From NCBI RefSeq assembly GCF_022865125.1, contig NZ_CP094828.1, positions 2,170,001-2,234,000 on the forward strand: a stretch of 64,000 nucleotides of DNA. The letters are read 5' to 3'. A program made the translations under genes and the position numbers. Every line of letters starts with the position of its first letter. Position 1 is the first letter of the stretch. Below, one piece after another: positions 46,294-55,442 of the stretch. This stretch comes from Acuticoccus sp. I52.16.1. Lineage in GTDB: Bacteria > Pseudomonadota > Alphaproteobacteria > Rhizobiales > Amorphaceae. Below the pieces are notes generated by a model. The model saw nothing but the letters and a program-made list of their open reading frames with translations, had not been told where the DNA came from and ran no database searches.

Positions 46294-47930
46294 CCGCGCC
46301 GCTGCTCGATATCCGCGGCCTGTCGATCGCGCTGCCGAAAGGCGCCGACCGCACCTACGCCGTGGAAGACCTCAATATCACCGTCAATCCGGGCGAGATC
46401 ACCTGCGTGGTGGGCGAGTCCGGGTCGGGTAAGTCGCTTACCGCGCGCGCCGCGATGGGCCTCCTGCCGCCGAAGGTGGAGACCACCGCCGGCGAGATCA
46501 TGTTCGAGGGGCGCGACCTCCTGAAGCTGACGCCCAACGAGCGCCGGCTGATGCGGGCCGAAAAGCTCTCGATGATCTTCCAGGAGCCGATGACGGCCCT
46601 GAACCCGCTGATGACCGTGGGCAAGCAGATCGACGAGGTGCTGACGGTCCACACCAAGTTCAGCGGGCGGGAGCGACGGCAAAAGATCCTCGACCTCTTC
46701 GCCGAGGTGCAACTGCCGAACCCGCCGCGGATCATGGCCGCCTACCCGCACCAGCTCTCCGGCGGCCAGCGGCAGCGCGCGATGATCGCGATGGCGCTCA
46801 TCCTCGACCCGAAGATCCTGGTCGCGGACGAGCCCACCACCGCGCTCGACGTCACCACCCAGGCACAGATCCTGCGCCTGATCCGCGAGCTGCAGGAGCG
46901 GCACGGCACCGGCGTCATGTTCATCACGCACGACTTCGGCGTGGTGGCGGAGATCGCCGACCAGATCGCCGTGATGCAGTACGGCAAGCTGGTGGAGGTC
47001 GGCTCGGCGGAGCAGATCCTCAACGCCCCGCGCGAGGACTACACCAAGGCCTTGATCGGCGCCGTGCCGAGCCTGACGCCGCGCGCCGCCCGGTCCGGCT
47101 TCGGCCGGCGGATGCTCACCGTCGAAGGGCTGAACAAGATCTACCGCTCCGGCGGTGGGCTGTTCGGCAAGGGCTCGTCCTTCCATGCCGCCAAGGACGT
47201 GAGCTTCACGCTCGACCGCGGCGAGACGCTCGGGATCGTCGGTGAATCGGGCTCCGGCAAGACCACCGTGGCGCGCTGCCTGGTGCGGCTCCTGCAACCC
47301 GATACCGGAAAAATCGACCTCGACGGGGTCGACATCGCGGCGATGGACCGGCGCGCGCTGAAACCGCACCGCAACCGCGTGCAGATGGTCTTCCAGGATC
47401 CCTACGCCTCGCTCAACCCGCGGCGGAAGGTGGCGGACATCCTGGTCGAGGGGCCGATCAACCTCGGCAAGCCCGCCCGCAAGGCGCACGAACGGGCGCG
47501 CGAGCTGCTCGACCTCGTCGGCCTCGACCCGCGCGTCGCGGAACGCTACCCGCACGAGTTCTCCGGCGGGCAGCGCCAGCGTATCGGCCTCGCCCGCGCG
47601 CTCGCGCTGGAGCCGGAGGTGCTGGTCGCCGACGAGCCGGTCTCCGCGCTCGACGTGTCGGTCCAGGCGCAGGTCCTGAAGCTCATGGAGGAGATCCGCG
47701 AGCGGCTCGGCCTGTCGATGGTCTTCATCACGCACGACCTGCGGGTCGCCGCCCAGGTGTGCGACAAGATCATCGTCATGCAGCGGGGCGAGGTGGTGGA
47801 GGCCGGCGCCACCGCCGGCGTCTTCGCCGCGCCGTCCCACGCCTACACGCGCGAGCTGTTCGCCTCGATCCCGGGTCGGGAGTGGTCGACCTCGACCGAG
47901 GGGCCGGCTGCGGCCACGGCGCCCGCGTGA
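46290..47930 (+). CDS. fused double ABC ATPase (DppD-DppF type)
   Basis: 546 aa containing two complete ATPase domains. Domain 1 (about 1-255): Walker A GESGSGKS, signature LSGGQRQRAMIAMAL, Walker B ILVADEPTTALD. Domain 2 (about 272-530): Walker A GESGSGKT, signature FSGGQRQRIGLARAL, Walker B VLVADEPVSALD. Both catalytic sites look intact. Such fusions replace separate DppD and DppF proteins. Start overlaps the DppC stop (ATGA); the stop overlaps the small gene at 47927. Confidence 0.94.
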   Translation: MTAPLLDIRGLSIALPKGADRTYAVEDLNITVNPGEITCVVGESGSGKSLTARAAMGLLPPKVETTAGEIMFEGRDLLKLTPNERRLMRAEKLSMIFQEPMTALNPLMTVGKQIDEVLTVHTKFSGRERRQKILDLFAEVQLPNPPRIMAAYPHQLSGGQRQRAMIAMALILDPKILVADEPTTALDVTTQAQILRLIRELQERHGTGVMFITHDFGVVAEIADQIAVMQYGKLVEVGSAEQILNAPREDYTKALIGAVPSLTPRAARSGFGRRMLTVEGLNKIYRSGGGLFGKGSSFHAAKDVSFTLDRGETLGIVGESGSGKTTVARCLVRLLQPDTGKIDLDGVDIAAMDRRALKPHRNRVQMVFQDPYASLNPRRKVADILVEGPINLGKPARKAHERARELLDLVGLDPRVAERYPHEFSGGQRQRIGLARALALEPEVLVADEPVSALDVSVQAQVLKLMEEIRERLGLSMVFITHDLRVAAQVCDKIIVMQRGEVVEAGATAGVFAAPSHAYTRELFASIPGREWSTSTEGPAAATAPA

Positions 47931-48112
47931 GCGGGCCCGACTGGCGCGCGATCCTGACGGCGCAGGGCATCGATCCCGCCGTCGTGGATCAGGCCGAGGA
48001 GACCGCCGCCGCCCTGGCGACGGTCGCCGCCGCCTTGCCACACGCACCGAGCGAGGCCGCGGCGCCACTCGACATCATGCCCCTGCTCATCGCCGGGCGG
48101 GAGGACACGTGA
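47927..48112 (+). CDS. 61-aa protein, possible AtzG-like amidase partner (DUF4089)
   Basis: A small, alanine-rich helical protein. It overlaps the ATPase gene upstream (GTGA) and the amidase gene downstream (GTGA), so it is surely translated with them. Helices around VDQAEETAAALATVAAAL and a short C-terminal tail recall AtzG and GatC, small proteins that dock on amidases such as AtzE and GatA. Direct sequence similarity is weak, so the assignment rests mainly on size and position. Confidence 0.55.
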   Translation: MSGPDWRAILTAQGIDPAVVDQAEETAAALATVAAALPHAPSEAAAPLDIMPLLIAGREDT

Positions 48113-49518
48113 ACGAGACACTCGGCGCCTCGCTGGAGGCGATCCTGGCCGCGGTGGCCACCCGAACGGTCAGCGCGGCGGACCTCGCCGAGACCCACCT
48201 CGCGGCGCTGGAGCGCATCTCCGGTCCGCTCAACGCCGTCGCCCGGCTGGAGCCAGAGGCCGCGCGCGCCGGAGCGCAGGCGCTGGACCGGCGCCTTGCC
48301 GCCGGCGAGCCGGTCGGCCCACTGGCCGGCGCGCCACTCGCCCACAAGGACCTCTACGACCGCGCCGGCCGGCTGTCCGAGGCCGGGTCGCGGATCCTTG
48401 CCGGCCGCGTCGCCGAGACGACCGCTCACGCGGTGACCCGCCTCGACGCCGCCGACGCGCTCGACCTCGGCCGCCTCAACACCGTCGAGTTCGCGCTCGG
48501 CACCGAGGGGCGCAACATCCACACCGGCCCGCCCCGCAACCCGTGGAACACGGCGCATTCGACCGGCGGCTCGTCCAGCGGGTCGGGCGCGGCGGTGGCG
48601 TCGGGGGCGATCCCCGCCGCGATGGGCTCCGATACCGGCGGCTCCATCCGCCTGCCGGCGGCAGCCTGCGGGCTCGTCGGCCTCAAGCCGACCGCCGGGC
48701 GCGTCGGCCGCTCCGGCATCTTCCCGCTCTCCGGCAGCCTCGACACCGCCGGTCCGCTCTGCCGCACCGTGCGCGATACCGCGCTGATGCTCTGCGCGCT
48801 CGCCGGCCCCGACCCCGCCGACCCGCAGTCCGTGGACGCGCCGTTCGGCGATCCGCTGGCCGGCATCGAGGACGGCTACGAGGGCCTGCGCTTCGGCGTC
48901 GCCCGGAGCTACTTCTTCGATCCCGTCACGACCACGGTCGGCGCCCGCCTCGAGGCGGCGATCGCGGCGATGGCGTCCGAAGGCGCCGCCATTCGCGACG
49001 TCGCCCTGCCGGGGATCGAGGTCGCCAACCGGCTGACCCTGACGATGATCGCGGTGGAGGCTTCGGCGCAGCACCGTGAGTGGCTGGCGACCCGCGCGGC
49101 CGACTATGGCGCCGAGACGCTGACCCGCCTCGTCGGCGGTGCCTTCGTGCCGGCCCAGGCCTACCTCGCGGCGGTGATGCATCGCCGCACGCTCCTCGCG
49201 GCGGCGCTCGCCGGACCGTTCGCCGAGGTCGACATCGTCGCCACCCCGGCCTGGCCGATGGAGGTGCCGCAGATCGTGCCGTACAACACGCCGGGCTTCG
49301 CGGGAAAAGTGTCGGACAGCGGGCACTGCTCGCGGCCCTTCAACTTCCTCGGCCTTCCCGCGCTCGTGCTGCCCGTCGGTCTGGACGGGAACGGCGTCCC
49401 GGTGGCCATCCAGCTCGTGGCCCGGCCCTTCGCCGAGCGCAAGCTGCTGCGTGCGGCGCGCGCGCTGGAGCGGACGCTCCGCTTTCACGAGAGCCATCGG
49501 CCGACCGTTACGGCGTAG
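48109..49518 (+). CDS. amidase signature enzyme
   Basis: 469 aa. The catalytic Ser-Ser-Lys triad is in place: Lys in PLAHKDLYD (about residue 83), the Gly/Ser-rich GGSSSGSGAAVASG (about 152) and the nucleophile in DTGGSIRLPAA (about 178). Hydrolyses a carboxamide; GatA, AtzE and many catabolic amidases share this fold. The gene order after a nitrogen-compound importer and a small AtzG-like protein suggests a catabolic role rather than GatA. GTG start at 48109. Confidence 0.9.
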   Translation: MNETLGASLEAILAAVATRTVSAADLAETHLAALERISGPLNAVARLEPEAARAGAQALDRRLAAGEPVGPLAGAPLAHKDLYDRAGRLSEAGSRILAGRVAETTAHAVTRLDAADALDLGRLNTVEFALGTEGRNIHTGPPRNPWNTAHSTGGSSSGSGAAVASGAIPAAMGSDTGGSIRLPAAACGLVGLKPTAGRVGRSGIFPLSGSLDTAGPLCRTVRDTALMLCALAGPDPADPQSVDAPFGDPLAGIEDGYEGLRFGVARSYFFDPVTTTVGARLEAAIAAMASEGAAIRDVALPGIEVANRLTLTMIAVEASAQHREWLATRAADYGAETLTRLVGGAFVPAQAYLAAVMHRRTLLAAALAGPFAEVDIVATPAWPMEVPQIVPYNTPGFAGKVSDSGHCSRPFNFLGLPALVLPVGLDGNGVPVAIQLVARPFAERKLLRAARALERTLRFHESHRPTVTA

Positions 49519-49561
49519 CCGGCCGGTCGCACCTGCGGGCGGGCGGTCGACCCGCCCGGAT

Positions 49562-49592
49562 CCCCCCGGCGCGCAGACGCGCCTCAGGGGGG
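49562..49592. terminator. bidirectional terminator-like hairpin
   Basis: CCCCCCGGCGCG (49562-49573) pairs with CGCGCC (49578-49583) and, after a 3-nt bulge, GGGGGG (49587-49592). It lies between the convergent stops of the amidase and dimethylformamidase-like genes. No long T-run is seen on either strand. Confidence 0.5.
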
Positions 49593-49601
49593 GGCTCCCC
49601 G

Positions 49602-51782
49602 TCACGGCATCTGGAACGGGGCTGGGTCGCTGAAGCGGCGGAAGACGTTGGCGAGCATCCGCGCCGTGCCCGGCTCACCGCCCTTGTCCGGCAGGCTGCC
49701 GCAGAAGGTGATCGACCCGGTCGAGAACACCGCCCCGCCCTTCGGTGTCTCGAAGAAGACGATCTCGGCCCGGACCAGCGCCGGCGCCGGCTCCTGCGGC
49801 ACCGTCGTGAGGTGGGTGAGCATCTCCTCGTGGACGACGATGAACTTTTCCGAGTGGCCCTCGGAGCGGGCCAGGATCAGCGTGTGCTCCGGGGTGCCGA
49901 GGCGCACGTCCGCCCGGTCCAGCTCGAAGCCCGCCGCGCCGCCGCCGGAGAGGCCGGCATCGCCGATCAGCTCCTGGTCGACACCCTCGAAGATCCATGC
50001 CGCGCGCGGGTCCCGCGCAGCCGGGAGGATCCGGTAAGGTGCGCCGTCCAGCGGGCCCTGAGACGAGAAGCCGACGCCGGCCAGTGCCTGCGGCGGACGG
50101 CCCGAGCGGCGCCAGAGACCGCCATACGCCCCATCGAACGCGTTGTAATATTCGCCCGGCTCCGCAGCCCAGGCGCGGATGCCGCCCTCGCCGCGGCGGA
50201 TCTCGATCGCCTCCGGCACCTCCGGGTGCCGCGCCACACGCCAGTAGAAGCCGTTGCCGCCGAGATAGCAGAACCGGCCGCCCTCGTTGCGGTACGCCAG
50301 CAGCGCGTCGAGCGTCGCCTCGGTGTGGTACTCGGGGTGGCTCGTCGTCGTCACGCACTCGTAGCCGGCGATGACGTCGTGGCCCTCGGCGTCCAGCTCA
50401 TGGTCGGTGACGACGTCGTAGGCGATCCCCTCGCTCTCCAGGAAATAGAACAGGTGGCTGTCGGCCGAATAGTGGCGCAGGCCCGAGCCGCGATAGTCGA
50501 GATAGGAGAGGTGGCCGGGCCGCATCGTCAGGAACGGGCGCAGGTGGCTGGAGTGGCACACCCCCGCCCCGTCGGAATGCAGGTTGTAGGTGGAGTGGGC
50601 GTACTCGGGGTGATCGCCGGGAAAGTAGGTCGGCCCACCGAGCGCGGCGGCGCGCTCGCGGAAGGCCGGCCCGAAGTCCGGCCGCGCGAAGTTCTGGTAG
50701 ACGACATAGGTGAAGGTCGGCACCAGCACGCACAGGTTGGCCGTGCGCGTCCCCCGCGGCGGGACGACGTAGAAGGGGATGGTGTCCTCCTCCGCGCCGC
50801 ACCGCATCCGCATCGCGTAGACGCCGCTGCGCAGGTCCTGCGGCACCGTGAAGGTGAAGTCGGTGTCCCAGCCGCAGTCGGCGAGGTCGGTGTCGTGGAA
50901 GTGGATCGCCCCGTAGCGCTCCGGCGCGACGACCCAGTGCATTTCCTCCGGCACCCAATTGGAGCCCGTCATCGCCCGCGCCGGCAAGTTCACCAGCGTG
51001 CCGTGGCATCCGTGCGGCCCGGTATCCTCCAGCGTGGTGGACGAGATCTGCCGCGAGAAGTCCCACGCGGCGATCGCGGCCACGTCCTCGGGCGGTGCGT
51101 CGTAGGCCCCGGCGAGGATGGCGGGCGCCTCGATCTTGCCGTTGTAGTGCGCGCTAGCGGGGGCGCCGGCGAGCGCGGCGAAGGTGACCACCTCGGGCCA
51201 GACGACGGCGCCCACCTCGCCCGACACCGAGGCGACGACCGGCGGCTCGGGCCCGAACGGCGGGATCAGCGCATGCTGGCCGACGGTGAGCGTGCCCGCC
51301 GCGGGATCCCAGCTCGCCCACACGCGGTACCAGTTGTGGGCCGACAGCGGCGCGCCGGAGGAGACTCCGAGGTCGCCGTCGCCGCGCAGCACGGCGTTGA
51401 CGCAGCCGTCCTCGCCCACCGTCAGCGCGAGACCCTGGCCCGCGAGGGCGGCGAGGATCCCCTGCTCGCCCTTGCGCGGCGACGTCGGCCAGATGACCGC
51501 GGTGAGGGTGATCGCGCCCTCTGGCATCGGCGGGAGCGGCGCGTAGCCCGAGGAGCCGACCGTATGCGTCTGCACCCGCGAGGGGACGGACGTGGTGAAG
51601 ACGTCCGCCAGGTCGTGTTCGATGATGCCGGGTCCGCCCGGATTGGGGTCGGCGCTCACGACGCGGACGAGCCGCACGTCGACCGGCGCCGTCCCCGTGC
51701 TGGAGAGCTTGAAGGCGATCTCCTCGCCCGGTCGTGCGGAGAGACGGTCGATATAGCCGGTCAGGGCAAGCATTGTAGGCAC
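49602..51782 (-). CDS. N,N-dimethylformamidase large-subunit-like protein
   Basis: 726 aa. An N-terminal beta domain with a LamG-like middle (about residues 95-245) is followed by the large C-terminal ThuA-like domain of the dimethylformamidase family, with VPTFTYVVYQNFARPDF, TTSHPEYHTEATLDALLAYRNEGGR and LGGNGFYWRVA. The known enzyme hydrolyses dimethylformamide to formate and dimethylamine with a mononuclear iron held by two Tyr and a Glu. I could not map those ligands with certainty. The small subunit gene of the classical enzyme is not adjacent. Substrate is inferred only as an amide. Confidence 0.82.
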   Translation of the reverse strand: MPTMLALTGYIDRLSARPGEEIAFKLSSTGTAPVDVRLVRVVSADPNPGGPGIIEHDLADVFTTSVPSRVQTHTVGSSGYAPLPPMPEGAITLTAVIWPTSPRKGEQGILAALAGQGLALTVGEDGCVNAVLRGDGDLGVSSGAPLSAHNWYRVWASWDPAAGTLTVGQHALIPPFGPEPPVVASVSGEVGAVVWPEVVTFAALAGAPASAHYNGKIEAPAILAGAYDAPPEDVAAIAAWDFSRQISSTTLEDTGPHGCHGTLVNLPARAMTGSNWVPEEMHWVVAPERYGAIHFHDTDLADCGWDTDFTFTVPQDLRSGVYAMRMRCGAEEDTIPFYVVPPRGTRTANLCVLVPTFTYVVYQNFARPDFGPAFRERAAALGGPTYFPGDHPEYAHSTYNLHSDGAGVCHSSHLRPFLTMRPGHLSYLDYRGSGLRHYSADSHLFYFLESEGIAYDVVTDHELDAEGHDVIAGYECVTTTSHPEYHTEATLDALLAYRNEGGRFCYLGGNGFYWRVARHPEVPEAIEIRRGEGGIRAWAAEPGEYYNAFDGAYGGLWRRSGRPPQALAGVGFSSQGPLDGAPYRILPAARDPRAAWIFEGVDQELIGDAGLSGGGAAGFELDRADVRLGTPEHTLILARSEGHSEKFIVVHEEMLTHLTTVPQEPAPALVRAEIVFFETPKGGAVFSTGSITFCGSLPDKGGEPGTARMLANVFRRFSDPAPFQMP

Positions 51783-51976
51783 TCCTCAAAGTCCGGTCCC
51801 AGGCCTACCGCATTCCGATCCGCGATTGAATCGGTCCCGTGCTCCGGCAGTCGCCGATGGGGTACGCGGGGGCGGTTTGTCCGCCGCGCGTCGGAACAGA
51901 GAGGCATTTTAGGGGCCAGCCGCCCGCCGCCGGGCGCAAGTCTCGTGCGCGGGGAGCGCATCCGCCGCCGGGTGGG

Positions 51977-54082
51977 TCAGCCGGCTTCCAGCATGGCGGC
52001 GAATTCGGCGAACGGCAGCGGGAAGGCGTAGAGGTAGCCCTGCACGTAGCGGCAACCGATCTCGCGCAGCGCCTCCTGCTGCTCGACCGTCTCGACCCCC
52101 TCGGCGATCACGTGCAGGCCCATCGACCGGGCGATCTGGATGATGCCTTTGACGATCGCCCGCTTGCGCCGGTCGTTCTCGATCCCCCAAACGAACTGCT
52201 TGTCGATCTTGATCTCTTTGACCGGGAAGCTGGTGATGTGGATCAGCGAGGCGTAGCCGGTGCCGAAGTCGTCCAGCGAGAAGTCGACCCCGGAGGAGGC
52301 GAGATAGGAGATCTTGTCGTGCAGCGTCTGGTCGTCGACGCCGATGATGACGTCCTCGGTGATCTCGATGATGAAGTCGTTGGGTTGCAGGTTCTCGTTG
52401 CGGGTCTTTTCCAGGAAGGTGTCGAGGAAGTCGTTGCGCAGCACCTCGGTGCGCGAGGCGTTGACCGAGATCCGGAACGGGCGCTGCGTCATCGTGCGCA
52501 GCTTGGAGATGTCGGCGATCACGCTGTCGAGCACGGAGCGGCCGACGGCGCTGCCCACCTCGTGGTCGTCGAGCACGTAGGCGAAGTCCTTGGCGTCGAG
52601 CAGGACGTCGGCGGTCTGCCAGCGCACCAGCGCCTCGGCACCGACGACCTGGTTGGTCTCGATGTCGATCTGCGGCTGGTAGTAGGGGACGAACTCGCTC
52701 TTGGTCAGGCTGTCGCGCGCGCGAGCGAGGATCGTCTGCCGCCGCTTGGCAACGTCGTTGGCGATCTGGTTGTCGAAGATGCGCACCGGGTCGTTGGGCG
52801 TGCGGCGCGACTGGGCGAGTGCCATTTCGGCCGCGCGCGTCAGCTCCTCGCCGCCGGTCGCATGCTCGGGATAGAAGGCGATGCCGAGATTGGCGACGAT
52901 GTCGGTCCCCGGGTCCTCGCGCCGCATCGCCGCGATCTGCGCCTGCAGACGCGACAGGGCCGGCTTCAGCGTCTCGCGGTCCTTCACGTCGGACAGGATG
53001 ATGGCGAATTCGTTCAGCGACAGCCGGGCGATCGTGTCCGATCCGCGGGTGACGCCGGCGAGGCGGGCCGAGATGTCGAGCATGAGCTTGTCCGGCAGGG
53101 TGTAGCCGGACATCGTGGTGCGGTGGTTGCGGTTGGCGAGCTCGATGATGATGACGGCGAACCGCCGCCCATCCCGGCGCGCGCGCAAGACCGCGGTCTC
53201 CAGCCGATCCTCGAACAGGAGGCGGTTGGGGAGCTTGGTCACCGTGTCGTGGTTGGCGGCCCACCACTGGCGCCGCTCGGCCGACATCTGCGACGTCACG
53301 TCCTGGGTGATGCCGTAGATGATCGGCCCCTCCGGCCCGATCTCGGCCCGGCCGACGGTGCGCACGATGCGCTGGTCGCCCGAAGCGGTGCGGATCGGCA
53401 TCGTCACGTCGAAGCCGGAGCGTTCGGCGGCGGCGCGCTCCAGCTCCAGCGTCAGCCGCTCGCGCGCCGGCGAGGGGTAGAGCGCCAGCACCCGGTCGAG
53501 CGTGAGGTTGCCGTCCTTCTCGAGGCCGTGCATGCGGTAGATCTCGTCGGACCACAGCATGCGGCCGGAGGCGAGCGTCTGCTCCCAGCCGCCGACCTTC
53601 GCCAGCTCCTCGACATGATGGAGGAGGTTGGCGGACTTGATGAGATCGTGCCGCTCGGTCCTCAGGTCCTCCAGGCGGTAGAGGATCGGCAGTGCCGAGA
53701 CCGCGGCGCGGCGAAAGCGCGTCGGGTCGATCGTGCGGCCGGCGGGAGCGACGGAGAAGACGGTGACCTCGGTCTCGGGAAAGAACAGGGCGCCGAGGGT
53801 GCCGCCGAGACCCGGCTCGTCCAGCGTGATCAGTTGGCTGGAGAGCGTGACGTCGGAATCGTACTCCGCGGTCAACACCGCGTCGGAGAGATTGTCGACT
53901 ATTCTTCGTTTTACATCGTCGGGGAGGTAATAAAACTCGCTCGACGATGCGCGCAGCGTCGCCTCATCGGCGTTGATGATCCCGCAATAGCGCACGCCCA
54001 GGCTGTCAGCGAGGAGATTGCAGGCGGAAGAGGCCAGCTCCTCGAAGGGATCGTCGTCGCTGAGGTCCGGTCTGTCGAGCAT
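51977..54082 (-). CDS. PAS-GGDEF-EAL protein, probable c-di-GMP phosphodiesterase
   Basis: 701 aa, no membrane segment. An N-terminal GAF-like region (about 1-150) is followed by PAS (about 165-285), GGDEF (about 295-445) and EAL (about 455-700). In the GGDEF domain the active motif reads SLNEF (RLSLNEFAI), so cyclase activity is unlikely. The EAL domain keeps its metal and catalytic residues: GAEALVRW, ISVNASR, EITED, DDFGTGYASL, EIKIDK, EGVET and QGYLYAFPLP. It should therefore lower c-di-GMP, with the sensor region as input. Confidence 0.9.
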   Translation of the reverse strand: MLDRPDLSDDDPFEELASSACNLLADSLGVRYCGIINADEATLRASSSEFYYLPDDVKRRIVDNLSDAVLTAEYDSDVTLSSQLITLDEPGLGGTLGALFFPETEVTVFSVAPAGRTIDPTRFRRAAVSALPILYRLEDLRTERHDLIKSANLLHHVEELAKVGGWEQTLASGRMLWSDEIYRMHGLEKDGNLTLDRVLALYPSPARERLTLELERAAAERSGFDVTMPIRTASGDQRIVRTVGRAEIGPEGPIIYGITQDVTSQMSAERRQWWAANHDTVTKLPNRLLFEDRLETAVLRARRDGRRFAVIIIELANRNHRTTMSGYTLPDKLMLDISARLAGVTRGSDTIARLSLNEFAIILSDVKDRETLKPALSRLQAQIAAMRREDPGTDIVANLGIAFYPEHATGGEELTRAAEMALAQSRRTPNDPVRIFDNQIANDVAKRRQTILARARDSLTKSEFVPYYQPQIDIETNQVVGAEALVRWQTADVLLDAKDFAYVLDDHEVGSAVGRSVLDSVIADISKLRTMTQRPFRISVNASRTEVLRNDFLDTFLEKTRNENLQPNDFIIEITEDVIIGVDDQTLHDKISYLASSGVDFSLDDFGTGYASLIHITSFPVKEIKIDKQFVWGIENDRRKRAIVKGIIQIARSMGLHVIAEGVETVEQQEALREIGCRYVQGYLYAFPLPFAEFAAMLEAG

Positions 54083-54224
54083 TTGACGATCTGTGAATCC
54101 TAGCCGGTGTAACGTATCATATAGGTGCCCTGCGGCCAGAACATAATAATCGCGTCAGACTACGGTAGTTGTGTGGCCTTTGTAACATCATATCTTAACG
54201 GGCCGTAAAAGATCGGCCCGCAAG

Positions 54225-54977
54225 TCAGGCGGCGAGCGAGAGCACCCGGTTGCGCCCCAGAAGGTGGAGCTGCGGCCGGGCGGCGGGCCACAGGCCGGCG
54301 ATCGCCGGGTCGGTCACCGAGAGGCCGCCGGTGAGACAGCCCATCGCCGGCATGACGAGCCGTTCGCCGCAGCCGATGAAGCAGCGCCGCTTGACCGGCC
54401 GCCCCTGTAGCGCGACGCGCGCCGCGGGGTGGAGATGCCCCGCAACCTCGCGGCCCGACGATGGCGCGGCCGAGGGAATGTGCCGGAAGGTCGTGCCGGC
54501 GATGGTGATCGCGTCGCACACGGTGCCGCCGAGCGCGGCCGCACCGTCGCGCTCGTGGTTGCCGGTCACCCAGATGAAGTCGGCCGCGGCGGTGAGCGCG
54601 GCGAGCGTCGCGCGGTCGGCATCGCCGAGGCGCTCGGCGCCGAACGGGTCGTGGAAGGTGTCGCCGAGGGACAGGACGCGGCCGGGGCGGTGCCGCGCGA
54701 ACGCGGCCGCGAGTGCGCCGAGGGTGATCGCGCTGTCGTATGGCGGAAGCATCTGCCCGGTGCGGGCGTAGGACGACCCGGTCTCGAGGTGCAGGTCGGA
54801 GACGACGAGGAGGTTCTCGGCCGGCCAGTAGAGTGCGCCCGTCGGATCGAGCAGGGCGTCCATTCCGGCGAGGTGGGCGCGCACCGGGGCGACCGGCGTC
54901 GCGCGCTCCGCACGCGGAAGCCGGGGGCCGGGAAAGGAGAAGGCGGACATGGCGTGCATGCCGAATGGTGTATCCAT
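54225..54977 (-). CDS. pdeM: ligase-associated phosphoesterase PdeM
   Basis: 250 aa calcineurin-like phosphoesterase: VVSDLHLETGSSYA, LGDTFHD, VTGNHE and the late HLHPAA histidine pair give the metal site. The block before it (GALYWPAENLLVVSDLHL) identifies the PdeM group found with Lhr-like helicases, MBL exonucleases and DNA ligases. Start at ATG 54977 with GGAGGGG upstream. The helicase partner lies 1 kb away on the same strand, separated by the DUF5993-dsbB pair. Confidence 0.85.
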   Translation of the reverse strand: MDTPFGMHAMSAFSFPGPRLPRAERATPVAPVRAHLAGMDALLDPTGALYWPAENLLVVSDLHLETGSSYARTGQMLPPYDSAITLGALAAAFARHRPGRVLSLGDTFHDPFGAERLGDADRATLAALTAAADFIWVTGNHERDGAAALGGTVCDAITIAGTTFRHIPSAAPSSGREVAGHLHPAARVALQGRPVKRRCFIGCGERLVMPAMGCLTGGLSVTDPAIAGLWPAARPQLHLLGRNRVLSLAA

Positions 54978-55277
54978 TTCGTTCCCCTCCGCAACCGTGT
55001 GCCCCATGCGGCAAACTGGTTGACGAGGGGTTAAGGCGCTGTCCACCGGACGCTGTGTCGCGTGGGTGGGGCTGCCGTCGCTCGCCCCCGTTTTCCACCG
55101 CCCTTTCCCGCGCCGGCCGCAGCGGCGCAGTGCGTGGGTGGGGAGAGCGGGGCGCGCGGGCTCGCCACGGTCGGCGGCGGTGGGTAAGGTTCGTGCGAAC
55201 CAGCCTTCCTCGGTCGCCACGGGCGCGCCACGGGCTTCGCGCCGGATCGTGTCGACCGTATCGCAAAGCGTCCCGTC
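54978..55277. other. intergenic stretch upstream of pdeM and the DUF5993 gene
   Basis: 300 bp of very GC-rich DNA between divergent genes. Apart from the pdeM ribosome site at its left end I see no gene, RNA or convincing operator. Confidence 0.4.
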
Positions 55278-55433
55278 ATGATGAGCCTCCCGTTCTTTAC
55301 CGCCACAGTCGCCATGGTCATGGGCTGGTGCGGCCTGCGCGCCGCGGCGGCGTGGGTCGGCCTCCTCACCGTCGTCGTCACGTTGGCACTGTTCGCGACC
55401 CACGCGACCAGCTCCATCAACATCGCGCTCTGA
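55278..55433 (+). CDS. DUF5993-like small membrane protein
   Basis: 51 aa. Reads MMSLPFFTATVAMVMGW at the start, with two hydrophobic helices and a THATSSINIAL tail. Very short proteins of this shape, annotated DUF5993, are found directly ahead of dsbB-like genes. It ends 9 bp before the dsbB ATG. The ribosome site is weak. Function unknown. Confidence 0.65.
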   Translation: MMSLPFFTATVAMVMGWCGLRAAAAWVGLLTVVVTLALFATHATSSINIAL

Positions 55434-55442
55434 GGGGCCACC

